A stretch of DNA of 64,000 bases from Pedobacter ginsenosidimutans. GTDB taxonomy: Bacteria; Bacteroidota; Bacteroidia; Sphingobacteriales; Sphingobacteriaceae. The translations under genes and the position numbers were made by a program. Location of the stretch: assembly GCF_001442625.1 (NCBI RefSeq), contig NZ_LMZQ01000007.1, positions 1 to 64,000 of the forward strand, given 5' to 3'. The notes under the pieces were generated by a model. The model ran no database searches, was not told the origin of the DNA, and saw nothing but the letters and a program-made list of their open reading frames with translations. Shown here one piece after another: positions 45,478 through 52,810 of the stretch (position 1 is the stretch's first letter; each line of letters starts with the position of its first letter).

Positions 45478-46680
45478 ATGACCGAACCTACCTTAGATCA
45501 ACAGTTAAATGCCCGCAAATTCGACGAGGCGAAAAGCATGATGCATAACGGCGAAAAACTTTCTAAAAGCATTCAGGAACATCATAAATCATCTATTTTT
45601 GATCATCTGGTGAGAGAGAAACAGTACGAAATCCTAACTATGATGCTAAAGGACAAAACCATCGAAACCGACATTTATGAATTCGACAGTTTTGACAAAA
45701 GCATTTTTCAGGCTATTGTCCGCAACCTTGGTAATGACAATGAAGATATTGCATTTTTCAATGAATTTATTACTCATTTCGACAATTTAAATGACGAGGT
45801 TAATACCAAAACACTATTAAGTTATTTCTTCGAAAACGGGGTGAGTTTAGCGCTGATCAAAGCATGTATCGATGCAGGTTGCACAGCTAACTTCAAAAAC
45901 AATGCTGAAGAAAACTATATCCATCAGGTAGTGAAAAGCAGTTTCCGAAGGTATAACCTAAACGATGAACAGACTACTGACTTGATTAAAGGATATATTG
46001 ATATCCTCCTTAACGAAGGTATTGATATCAATGAAGGCAATGTGGTGCAGGAAACCCCATTAATTACAGCAATAAAGTTTAACAAGAAAAATTTAATTGC
46101 TCATCTGCTCGAAAATGGCGCCGATCCCAATCATACCGACCGCGATGGAAATTCAGCTTTCTTTTATGCCGTGGCGCATTTGCAGAGCGAAAACATATAC
46201 GATACGCTGCGCAATTTCGCCTCACCAGCTTTCGATCAGGTTAATAAAAACGGCGAAACACTATTATTTCAATATATTCGAATGATGTCGAACAGTGAAA
46301 GTGGCATCAAACTCCTTAAAAAACTGATTGAAGATGGTGCTGATTTATATCAGGCTAGTACCTGGTACGGTGCAGATACTACTCCATTGGATATTATAGC
46401 CGAAAAACAGGCTGATATTTTACAGGCTGTTTTGGAAACCGGACAGGCAGATGTAAACAGGGCCGATAATGAAGGGAATACCTTGCTGCATAAAGTTTGT
46501 GCCTACAATGTAAACTATGAAGCAGAGAAAGCGAAAGAAACCTATCGAAAAGTAAAGCTTCTGCTCGAAAACGGTGCAGATATTGCTATCACCAACGATC
46601 AGGATCAAACGGCACTGATGCTTGCATCTGATGATAACCTGAAAATAAAAACTGTAGAACTGCTCATGAAACAATCTTAA
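45478..46680 (+). CDS. Ankyrin-repeat protein
   Basis: A 400-residue soluble protein. Ankyrin repeats are clear from about residue 190: ETPLITAIKFNKKNLIAHLLENGADPNHTDRDGN, then GETLLFQY...LIEDGADL and NEGNTLLHKVCA...LLENGADIAITNDQDQTALMLA. The N-terminal half may hold weaker repeats. It probably mediates protein-protein contacts. Start ATG at 45478. The second ankyrin gene begins 3 bases after its stop. Confidence 0.88.
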   Translation: MTEPTLDQQLNARKFDEAKSMMHNGEKLSKSIQEHHKSSIFDHLVREKQYEILTMMLKDKTIETDIYEFDSFDKSIFQAIVRNLGNDNEDIAFFNEFITHFDNLNDEVNTKTLLSYFFENGVSLALIKACIDAGCTANFKNNAEENYIHQVVKSSFRRYNLNDEQTTDLIKGYIDILLNEGIDINEGNVVQETPLITAIKFNKKNLIAHLLENGADPNHTDRDGNSAFFYAVAHLQSENIYDTLRNFASPAFDQVNKNGETLLFQYIRMMSNSESGIKLLKKLIEDGADLYQASTWYGADTTPLDIIAEKQADILQAVLETGQADVNRADNEGNTLLHKVCAYNVNYEAEKAKETYRKVKLLLENGADIAITNDQDQTALMLASDDNLKIKTVELLMKQS

Positions 46681-46683
46681 AAT

Positions 46684-48036
46684 ATGTCGATGTCATTTAT
46701 TATTGCCTGCGAAAGCGGCAAGCGCAAAATAGCCGAACTTTTATTGGCCAACCAAGAGGTAGAGGTAGGTTATACCGATGAAAAAGGCAGAACAGCCCTC
46801 CATTATGCCGCCCACCGTGGATACTTAGACCTTGTACAGATTTTAATAGATCGTGGGGCAGCTTTAGATTACGAAGATCATGCTGGCGAAACACCTTTTT
46901 ACTTTGCCTGTTTACAAAAACAGAAACAAACCGCACTATTTCTTTTAGATAAAGGTGCAAGAGTTGACATTAAGGATTTTAAAGGCAACAGCTTATTACA
47001 CCTTACCGCACAAAGCGGACAAATTGAAGTGTTAGAAAAACTCCTCAATCAAGGTCTAGAAGTTGATGGCGAAAATAACGAGGCAGAAACGCCTTTGCTT
47101 ATTGCCGCCAGCTGGAGGAACAAAGAAATTGTGCAAAAATTATTGGAATTTGGCGCCAATATCAACACCACTAATAAACATGGCGATTCACCTTTAATTT
47201 TTGCGGTTAAATCTAAGAACACACCAATGGTTGAGCTTATTCTCGAAAAAGGTGGAAATATCAACCATATAAATCATGCTGGAGAATCGGCCTTACTAAT
47301 TGCCTGTTATGATGCCAACAGGATGTTAACCAAAACATTGGTAGAAAAGGGCGCAGATGTATTCGTTTCATCAAAAGATGGCCTCTCGCCCATTTGGTAT
47401 GCCTGCGCCAATAACCAGAAAGAAATTGTCGATTTATTTTTAACCAATGGTATAGATGTAAACTATGCAAAACCGCTTTCGGGTAACGACGATTCGATGT
47501 ATTCGTACTTAGAATGGGTAGAAACCGCCAATAACATTTCCATTTCGGCTAGTTTCTCTTTCGATAACAATTACAACTACGGAGGCGAGAGCATGCTGCA
47601 TGTAGCTGCCAAAAGCGGCCATTTAAGTATGTTAAAGCTATTAATAGAAAAAGGTGCAAATATTAATATTCAGGATGAAAGCGGAAATACCGCTTTACAT
47701 TACTCGGCCGCGAATGGTAAAAAAGATGCGGTAAAATTTTTACTCGAAAAATCAGCCGACCCTACCATTGTAAATGTAAAGGAACAGAAAGCAATAGATT
47801 ATTCGAATATTAAGGGATTTAATGAAATTACTGAACTCTTGTTGAAATATGGCCTTCCAAGCAATCCAAATGTACAAGGAACAAATATAGTGTCAACAGA
47901 AAATACTGCTGAAGCTCCAAAAAATGATATGGCAGCGAAAAAACAGGCATTATTAGATTTAAAAGAGCTACTCGATGCCGGAATTTTATCGCAGGAAGAA
48001 TTTGATGCGGAAAAAGCTAAGATTTTAAAAAGTTGA
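46684..48036 (+). CDS. Ankyrin-repeat protein with C-terminal SHOCT-like domain
   Basis: A 450-residue protein with about nine ankyrin repeats (for example GRTALHYAAHRGYLDLVQILIDRGA, SLLHLTAQSGQIEVLEKLLNQG, NTALHYSAANGKKDAVKFLLEK). The last ~30 residues (LLDLKELLDAGILSQEEFDAEKAKIL) match the SHOCT oligomerisation module. It shares a transcript with the preceding ankyrin gene and the two products may interact. No signal peptide; cytoplasmic. Confidence 0.88.
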   Translation: MSMSFIIACESGKRKIAELLLANQEVEVGYTDEKGRTALHYAAHRGYLDLVQILIDRGAALDYEDHAGETPFYFACLQKQKQTALFLLDKGARVDIKDFKGNSLLHLTAQSGQIEVLEKLLNQGLEVDGENNEAETPLLIAASWRNKEIVQKLLEFGANINTTNKHGDSPLIFAVKSKNTPMVELILEKGGNINHINHAGESALLIACYDANRMLTKTLVEKGADVFVSSKDGLSPIWYACANNQKEIVDLFLTNGIDVNYAKPLSGNDDSMYSYLEWVETANNISISASFSFDNNYNYGGESMLHVAAKSGHLSMLKLLIEKGANINIQDESGNTALHYSAANGKKDAVKFLLEKSADPTIVNVKEQKAIDYSNIKGFNEITELLLKYGLPSNPNVQGTNIVSTENTAEAPKNDMAAKKQALLDLKELLDAGILSQEEFDAEKAKILKS

Positions 48037-48073
48037 GTTGCAGCTCCACTATAGCTGATTGGCTTTAAGATAT

Positions 48074-48114
48074 CGTCATTGCGAGAAGGCTTTTCAGCTG
48101 ACGAAGCAATGACG
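48074..48114. repeat. CGTCATTGC palindromic repeat
   Basis: CGTCATTGC (48074-48082) and GCAATGACG (48106-48114) are perfect inverted repeats downstream of the ankyrin operon. It is a REP-like element of the kind found in many bacteria, and may terminate the operon. Confidence 0.65.
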
Positions 48115-48231
48115 AAATTTCTATTCAAAAATATTGTCTAATAAAATTTTAGTTATAAATTTATTTTCAAGAACTTTCCTGTTCGGAAAATCTAAATTTG
48201 ATAAGGAAATTCGACTTTAACGCTCACACAA

Positions 48232-48804
48232 ATGAAACGTATCCCTAAAATCAAAACCCAGTTATTTACTTCTCTCTTTCTGTCCATTTTTCTATATGCC
48301 TGTTCTCCCAAATTATATGTGGATGAAAATAAACGTTATCAGGCCGGAACACTGACTGATGCGCAGGTAGATTCGCTGCATCTTTTTTTAAAAGAAAACC
48401 AGAGGCTTGCCTTAAAAGATACCATTATCATCAAATATGATTTCAATAAAGACGCCTGCTGGAAAGACCTTAGCTATCAGAATGCAGAATTCCTGAACAA
48501 TGTAAGATGGACCTTTCAAAAAAACATTCTCGAAAAAGCCGAGGCCAGGCCGAAAGTTGCCATTTACCAATACCGTGAGATTGGAGAAAGTTTTAGTCAG
48601 GTCAAATCGAAAGGCTTAGAAATAGAAACCGATTCGGGTTTTCTTAGAAAGTTATTATTTAAAGAGGCTACTTCTTGTGGCACCTCGGCAATTATCCTTC
48701 CCAACGGGAAATTTTTATTGGTGAAATCAGATCCGCAATTCTCTGCGCTGATATTAAACGCAAAAGACATAGAGAAAAAATTACAGGAAAATTTGGTTAA
48801 ATAA
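48232..48804 (+). CDS. Predicted lipoprotein, function unknown
   Basis: A 190-residue protein with a lipoprotein signal (TSLFLSIFLYACSP). The mature part has no recognised domain; a segment reads DTIIIKYDFNKDACW. ATG start at 48232. A -7-like TAAATTTG (48193-48200) lies 31 bases upstream, without a -33 match. Its stop is 24 bases before the first cassette-type repeat, so it forms the left host flank of that array. Confidence 0.7.
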   Translation: MKRIPKIKTQLFTSLFLSIFLYACSPKLYVDENKRYQAGTLTDAQVDSLHLFLKENQRLALKDTIIIKYDFNKDACWKDLSYQNAEFLNNVRWTFQKNILEKAEARPKVAIYQYREIGESFSQVKSKGLEIETDSGFLRKLLFKEATSCGTSAIILPNGKFLLVKSDPQFSALILNAKDIEKKLQENLVK

Positions 48805-48828
48805 TCTACGATAAGTAAAATTTTCAAA

Positions 48829-48903
48829 GGCGAGCTGATGTGCAAATTTAAAAGCTGTGTGCTCTGAAACCCGCCCGAATGCAAAGCCCCAAACATTAGC
48901 GGC
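48829..48903 (+). repeat. attC-like site A (right half)
   Basis: Contains a loop segment starting GGCGAGCTGATGTG, the 20-base block at 48866-48885 identical to site B, and ends AAACATTAGCGGC. The left arm seen in sites B and C is absent. The end ATTAGCGGC corresponds to the GTTAGTGGC of site B. The first cassette gene starts 34 bases later. Confidence 0.6.
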
Positions 48904-48937
48904 AAGCCTGACAAAATGTATCCCTATACGATTCAAC

Positions 48938-49303
48938 ATGGAACCAACACTAACGACAGAGGAAATCTATGATGTTCTACGTCAGACATTACCACAGCAG
49001 AATGACTTTGCATCATGTGACTATACAGACGAGCTTCAAGAAATATTAGATTTCGGGGTGACCAGCAAGTTGAAATTTTTAGATCTTATTGTCAAACACA
49101 GAGAAGAAGTACTTTCAATAGATGAAGCTCCTTTAGATGATTTCCATATTCATCACTATAAGTCTGAATATGGTGAAGAATATATGGACGACAGAATCAA
49201 AAATAAGTTTTGGTTTGCCTATCCCGCGTTAATCAGAATCACTTTGGAATTAGAGTTTGGAGAAAAATATAAATCCTATGCAAATAACAGAGATAATATA
49301 TGA
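48938..49303 (+). CDS. Cassette gene 1: hypothetical cytosolic protein
   Basis: A 121-residue acidic soluble protein (MEPTLTTEEIYDVLRQTLPQ...). The start is put at ATG 48938 because the frame upstream runs through the repeat (translating ETRPNAKPQ), which is not protein-like. No family recognised. Codon use is AT-rich and uses GAC and ACA more than neighbouring genes, suggesting transfer. It ends 8 bases before the left arm of site D. Confidence 0.65.
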   Translation: MEPTLTTEEIYDVLRQTLPQQNDFASCDYTDELQEILDFGVTSKLKFLDLIVKHREEVLSIDEAPLDDFHIHHYKSEYGEEYMDDRIKNKFWFAYPALIRITLELEFGEKYKSYANNRDNI

Positions 49304-49310
49304 TCTGCCT

Positions 49311-49411
49311 TCCACTAAAAGCGATTTTGCTAAATTGGCGGAAATTCATCTATATATTCAAATCTTTAGTAAATTCATCTTAAGCGCCAGCTTCGCCAAA
49401 CCGTTAACGGT
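49311..49411 (+). repeat. attC-like site D
   Basis: Left part: CCACTAA (49312-49318, reverse complement of TTAGTGG) then GATTTTGCTAAATTGGCG (49323-49340). Right part: CGCCAGCTTCGCCAAACC (49385-49402) then GTTAACGG (49403-49410). The two 18-base arms pair at about 13-15 positions. Sequence differs from sites A-C but the order (terminal box, arm, loop, arm, GTTRRYGG box) is the same. Loop bases are AT-rich. Confidence 0.5.
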
Positions 49412-49443
49412 CAGTTTAAAATACGACACAATAGAAAGAACAA

Positions 49444-50004
49444 ATGACATTTTTATATACAGCTCGGGGAACATACGACAAGACTTATAACGAGGACGGC
49501 ATCTCTTGGGTTAAGTATATTGAATGGTCTAAACTGACGCATTTAACAGAACTTGTTTCTCTTGACGGAATGCTAAACGAAATATTGGTTGAACCGGACT
49601 ATGAAAATGCAGACGACTGGAATTATATTCAGACTATTGAGCAATATCAAACAAATTTTTTCACGACATCTGAATTCGTTTTTAAAAGAATAAAACACAA
49701 AGACAAATTCAATTTATTGACCGTTGTCCTAGAGCCAGACATAGACTGTAAAGACATAAAAATTGACAATTATGAATTTGTTGGCTATGATTTGTTAGAC
49801 CAAGACTTTAACATAAGTGCTTTAACAAATTGTGGTGGTTTTGACGAAACATTTCTGCCAACAGACCTAACCAACAAAGGACTTATTTACGACTTTAAAA
49901 AAGCGTATGACATAAAGAAAAGACTTTTAGAAAACAACCCCGACGAACATCATGCAAATACCAACGTAATTGCAGTTTGGAGACACAGAACAATTGGACG
50001 ATGA
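49444..50004 (+). CDS. Cassette gene 2: hypothetical protein
   Basis: A 186-residue soluble protein (MTFLYTARGTYDKTYNEDG...VWRHRTIGR) without recognised domain; rich in Asp, Asn and aromatic residues. ATG at 49444 lies 33 bases after the GTTAACGG box of site D. It ends 23 bases before site B. Codon use is AT-rich with many GAC, ACA and AAC codons, unlike the genomic average here. Confidence 0.68.
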   Translation: MTFLYTARGTYDKTYNEDGISWVKYIEWSKLTHLTELVSLDGMLNEILVEPDYENADDWNYIQTIEQYQTNFFTTSEFVFKRIKHKDKFNLLTVVLEPDIDCKDIKIDNYEFVGYDLLDQDFNISALTNCGGFDETFLPTDLTNKGLIYDFKKAYDIKKRLLENNPDEHHANTNVIAVWRHRTIGR

Positions 50005-50027
50005 AATCAACCATAGCAAATAAAGAA

Positions 50028-50132
50028 GGCCGAACCGCTGGCAAGGGTTTTGCATTAGGTCGGCTTATGTACAAGTTCAAAGCTTTATGTTTAGAAACCC
50101 GCCCGAATGCAAAACCCGAAAACGTTAGTGGC
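50028..50132 (+). repeat. attC-like site B (complete)
   Basis: The most complete member, 105 bases. GGGTTTTGCATT (50045-50056) pairs perfectly with AATGCAAAACCC (50106-50117), flanked by GGTCGGC / GCCCG-type pairing on the loop side. The outer boxes are GGCCGAACC on the left and GTTAGTGGC (50124-50132) on the right. Both arms are imperfectly symmetric, as in integron attC sites. It lies between cassette genes 2 and 3. Confidence 0.7.
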
Positions 50133-50144
50133 TATTTTAAGACC

Positions 50145-50903
50145 GTGACACACAAGATTTACATACTAGCAATTACAGTAGGGTTTTTAAGTTGCAACAA
50201 TCAACCTAATCAAGTTGAGCAGACAGCTGTTGCTAAAATGGAAACACAAACTAATAAGGTTGACAACTCAAAATACTATACACAACAAGACACTATTTTA
50301 ATTGCAACCGAAATTGGCGACACCTTGAAATTTGCTAAGTCAGAATTCAATAAAATTGTAGACGAACATCCTGAGTTATTTCAGGAATTCCCAGAACATC
50401 CCGACAAGCTCTATTATCGTTTTGTAAATAGTGTTGACTTTGGTAGCGAACAAGGACAAGATGTTTATTATGCTTTATATGCTCACTTTTTAAAACAAAA
50501 TAACGGTATCACAAAATATGCTCAACAACGAAAGAACCTTATCGAAATATATTCAAGAATAAACTCTTTATTCGGACATTTTCAATATGGCGGAACTTAC
50601 TTTGGACATCAACAAATGAGAATTCTAGGATATGTTGAATATTCAATTTACCTTTTTCCTAAAGAGAAAAAAGAAATTGAAAAAACTTATGATATAACGA
50701 AGCAAAAAGAGCTTTATATCAAATCGTTAAGACAACTTATAGATGATGAAAGTAAAATTGACCTTGAAACATTAGGACAAGAAAAATCAACAAGAAATCT
50801 AAAACTTAATTCAATAGTTGACGAGCTTGAAAAACTAATAACGGACAACTTTTATTTAAGACGGACTCAAGAATTTCATTATAGCAACTACGAATACTAT
50901 TGA
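50145..50903 (+). CDS. Cassette gene 3: hypothetical lipoprotein
   Basis: A 252-residue predicted lipoprotein: MTHKIYILAITVGFLSC gives a lipobox with Cys near residue 17. The start is GTG at 50145, 12 bases after the site B box. The longer open frame from 49977 crosses cassette gene 2 and the repeat (ETRPNAKPENVSG) and is rejected. The mature part has no known domain; it is rich in charged and aromatic residues. Likely outer- or inner-membrane anchored. Confidence 0.65.
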   Translation: MTHKIYILAITVGFLSCNNQPNQVEQTAVAKMETQTNKVDNSKYYTQQDTILIATEIGDTLKFAKSEFNKIVDEHPELFQEFPEHPDKLYYRFVNSVDFGSEQGQDVYYALYAHFLKQNNGITKYAQQRKNLIEIYSRINSLFGHFQYGGTYFGHQQMRILGYVEYSIYLFPKEKKEIEKTYDITKQKELYIKSLRQLIDDESKIDLETLGQEKSTRNLKLNSIVDELEKLITDNFYLRRTQEFHYSNYEYY

Positions 50904-50916
50904 CAGAAGAAAAACA

Positions 50917-50978
50917 GCCACTATACTGGGTTTGCATCAGGCGGGCTGATGTGAAAATTTAAAGCTGAAACTTTATGG
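50917..50978 (+). repeat. attC-like site C (left half)
   Basis: Starts GCCACTATAC, contains TGGGTTTGCATC and the loop GGCGGGCTGATGTG, which matches the loop of site A. The right arm is missing or replaced. With site A it would form one complete site. Cassette gene 3 ends 13 bases before. Confidence 0.55.
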
Positions 50979-51408
50979 ATTAAGCCAACGTAAATAAAGG
51001 CCTGAAAACAATCCAGGTTTGAGTTAGAAACGATTTAACAAAATTTAACTAAAAAATTAGGTGTAATACTGTAATTTAGTTTTAACTAATCGTTTTCAAA
51101 TTAACAACTGGAAATTTATGCTCAAATTCCTTTGCTAGATGCTCATACCCTAAAAACGGATTATCTTTTCGGTGATCAGATTTTCGCTGTTCAATTAACA
51201 TCTCCATTCTAAAAGAATATATAAAAGTACTTCCCTGTTAATCATCATCGCATTGAACCGGGGAAAATAATATGCGCTCTCCAGGAAGGTACTCCAGGGT
51301 ACTTTCCTTTTATGATTTTATAATGATCTTTTGTGCACTGGGCAAACCATCTGTCCATTTTTGATGTTATATTTTCTGAAACTAATTCCTTTATCAAAAC
51401 GGGTTAAC
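50979..51408. other. Gene-poor flank of the cassette array
   Basis: No firm gene. A minus-strand frame of 41 residues (51207-51082, MEMLIEQRKSDHRKDNPF...) may be a remnant or a small gene; its upstream part stays open without ATG for 12 further codons. AT content is high. The promoter of the dehydrogenase at 51409 should lie at the right end; no clear consensus was found. Confidence 0.4.
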
Positions 51409-52728
51409 ATGAAAAATAAAATTTTCTGCACAGCAATGCTTTCATACATTCTTCTTTTCGGATGTCAGTCTGATTCAGGTTCGCAAAAGCAAGGAGAAGA
51501 TACAACACTTACAACTAAAAGCGGAACCGTAGATTTACCTGCACCCGATACCAATGCGGCCAAAAGTAAATTTAGCAAGGTTATCGATTGGCCTGAAGGT
51601 AAAACGCCCATTGCCCCAGAAGGTTTTGTGGTAACCAGATTCGCTTCAAACATTAAAAGCCCGCGCAATACTTATATTGCCCCAAACGGGGATGTACTGG
51701 TAGCGCTTTCTAATTCGGAAAGAAGTACTGTAGAAGCGGTTGCCAATGCAGTAACCGGCAAAGCTAAATCTGAAGTACCCGGTAAAAGTGCCAACACGAT
51801 TTTACTATACCGCGATGAAAATAAAGATGGCAAACCCGAAACTGTTACCACTTTTTTGAACGGGCTCAATCAGCCTTTCGGAATGCTGATTATTGGCAGT
51901 TCATTTTATGTAGCCAATACCGATGGCTTGTGGCAATTTCCTTATAAAACCGGTGACACTAAAATAAACGCTACTGGCAGAAAAATCCTGAGTCTCCCAG
52001 CCGGTGGATACAACAACCATTGGACGAGAAATTTAATTGCAAATGCGGATAAAAGCAAAATTTATATTACCGTTGGATCGGGCAGTAATGTTGGTGAAAA
52101 TGGAATGGAAAACGAGGTAAGAAGAGCTAACATACTGGAAATCGATCCAGATGGAACAGGTGAAAAAATTTATGCAAGTGGTTTGCGTAACCCCGTGGGA
52201 GTAGATTGGGCGCCGGCTACAAACATGCTTTGGACGGCTGTAAATGAACGTGATGGATTGGGGGATGATCTTGTTCCCGATTATATTACCAGTGTTAAAC
52301 CCGGTGCCTTTTATGGCTGGCCGTATTCTTATTTTGGTCAAAATGAAGATCCCCGCTTAAAAGGTAAAAATCCCGAGCTGGTTAAAAAAGCAATTGTGCC
52401 TGATGTTGCAGTAGGTGCGCATACCGCCTCTTTGGGCTTAGCTTTTTACAAAGGCGCAAAATTCCCTCAAAAATATCAGGGAGGTGCATTTATAGGTCAG
52501 CACGGGTCGTGGAACCGCTCTACCATTTCCGGATACAAAGTTGCATTTGTACCTTTTAAAGATGGAAAGCCAACAGGTAAACCAGAAGATTTTTTAACTG
52601 GTTTTGTGGCTGATACTGACAAGGCCGAAGTTTATGGCAGGCCTGTTGGCGTTACCTTAACGCCTGATGGAGCATTATTGGTTGCCGATGATGTTAGTGG
52701 CATAATTTGGAGGGTTGCTGCTAAATAG
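51409..52728 (+). CDS. PQQ-dependent sugar dehydrogenase-like lipoprotein
   Basis: A 439-residue lipoprotein (signal MKNKIFCTAMLSYILLFGC). The mature part is a beta-propeller of the soluble aldose / L-sorbosone dehydrogenase type: GFVVTRFASNIKSPRNTYIAPNGDVLVA, SGLRNPVGVDWAP, GAFYGWPYSYFG and the closing GRPVGVTLTPDGALLVADDVSGIIWRV. It would oxidise a sugar in the periplasm using PQQ; substrate unknown. The ATG at 51409 gives the lipobox. The TonB receptor follows directly. Confidence 0.85.
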   Translation: MKNKIFCTAMLSYILLFGCQSDSGSQKQGEDTTLTTKSGTVDLPAPDTNAAKSKFSKVIDWPEGKTPIAPEGFVVTRFASNIKSPRNTYIAPNGDVLVALSNSERSTVEAVANAVTGKAKSEVPGKSANTILLYRDENKDGKPETVTTFLNGLNQPFGMLIIGSSFYVANTDGLWQFPYKTGDTKINATGRKILSLPAGGYNNHWTRNLIANADKSKIYITVGSGSNVGENGMENEVRRANILEIDPDGTGEKIYASGLRNPVGVDWAPATNMLWTAVNERDGLGDDLVPDYITSVKPGAFYGWPYSYFGQNEDPRLKGKNPELVKKAIVPDVAVGAHTASLGLAFYKGAKFPQKYQGGAFIGQHGSWNRSTISGYKVAFVPFKDGKPTGKPEDFLTGFVADTDKAEVYGRPVGVTLTPDGALLVADDVSGIIWRVAAK

Positions 52729-52810
52729 TTTACAAAATAACCACAGGTTAACAGAATATGCGCTAAATTTATCTGCCCAATCTGTGGTTAAACCGTCAAT
52801 TATTATTCTA

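Noticed and set aside
46678..46686. Frameshift joining the two ankyrin genes into one
   Set aside because: The first gene ends in a normal stop and the second has its own ATG 3 bases later; no out-of-frame overlap supports a break.
49257..49490. Frame of 77 codons between cassette genes 1 and 2
   Set aside because: It overlaps both cassette genes and crosses site D; the composition is that of a shadow frame.
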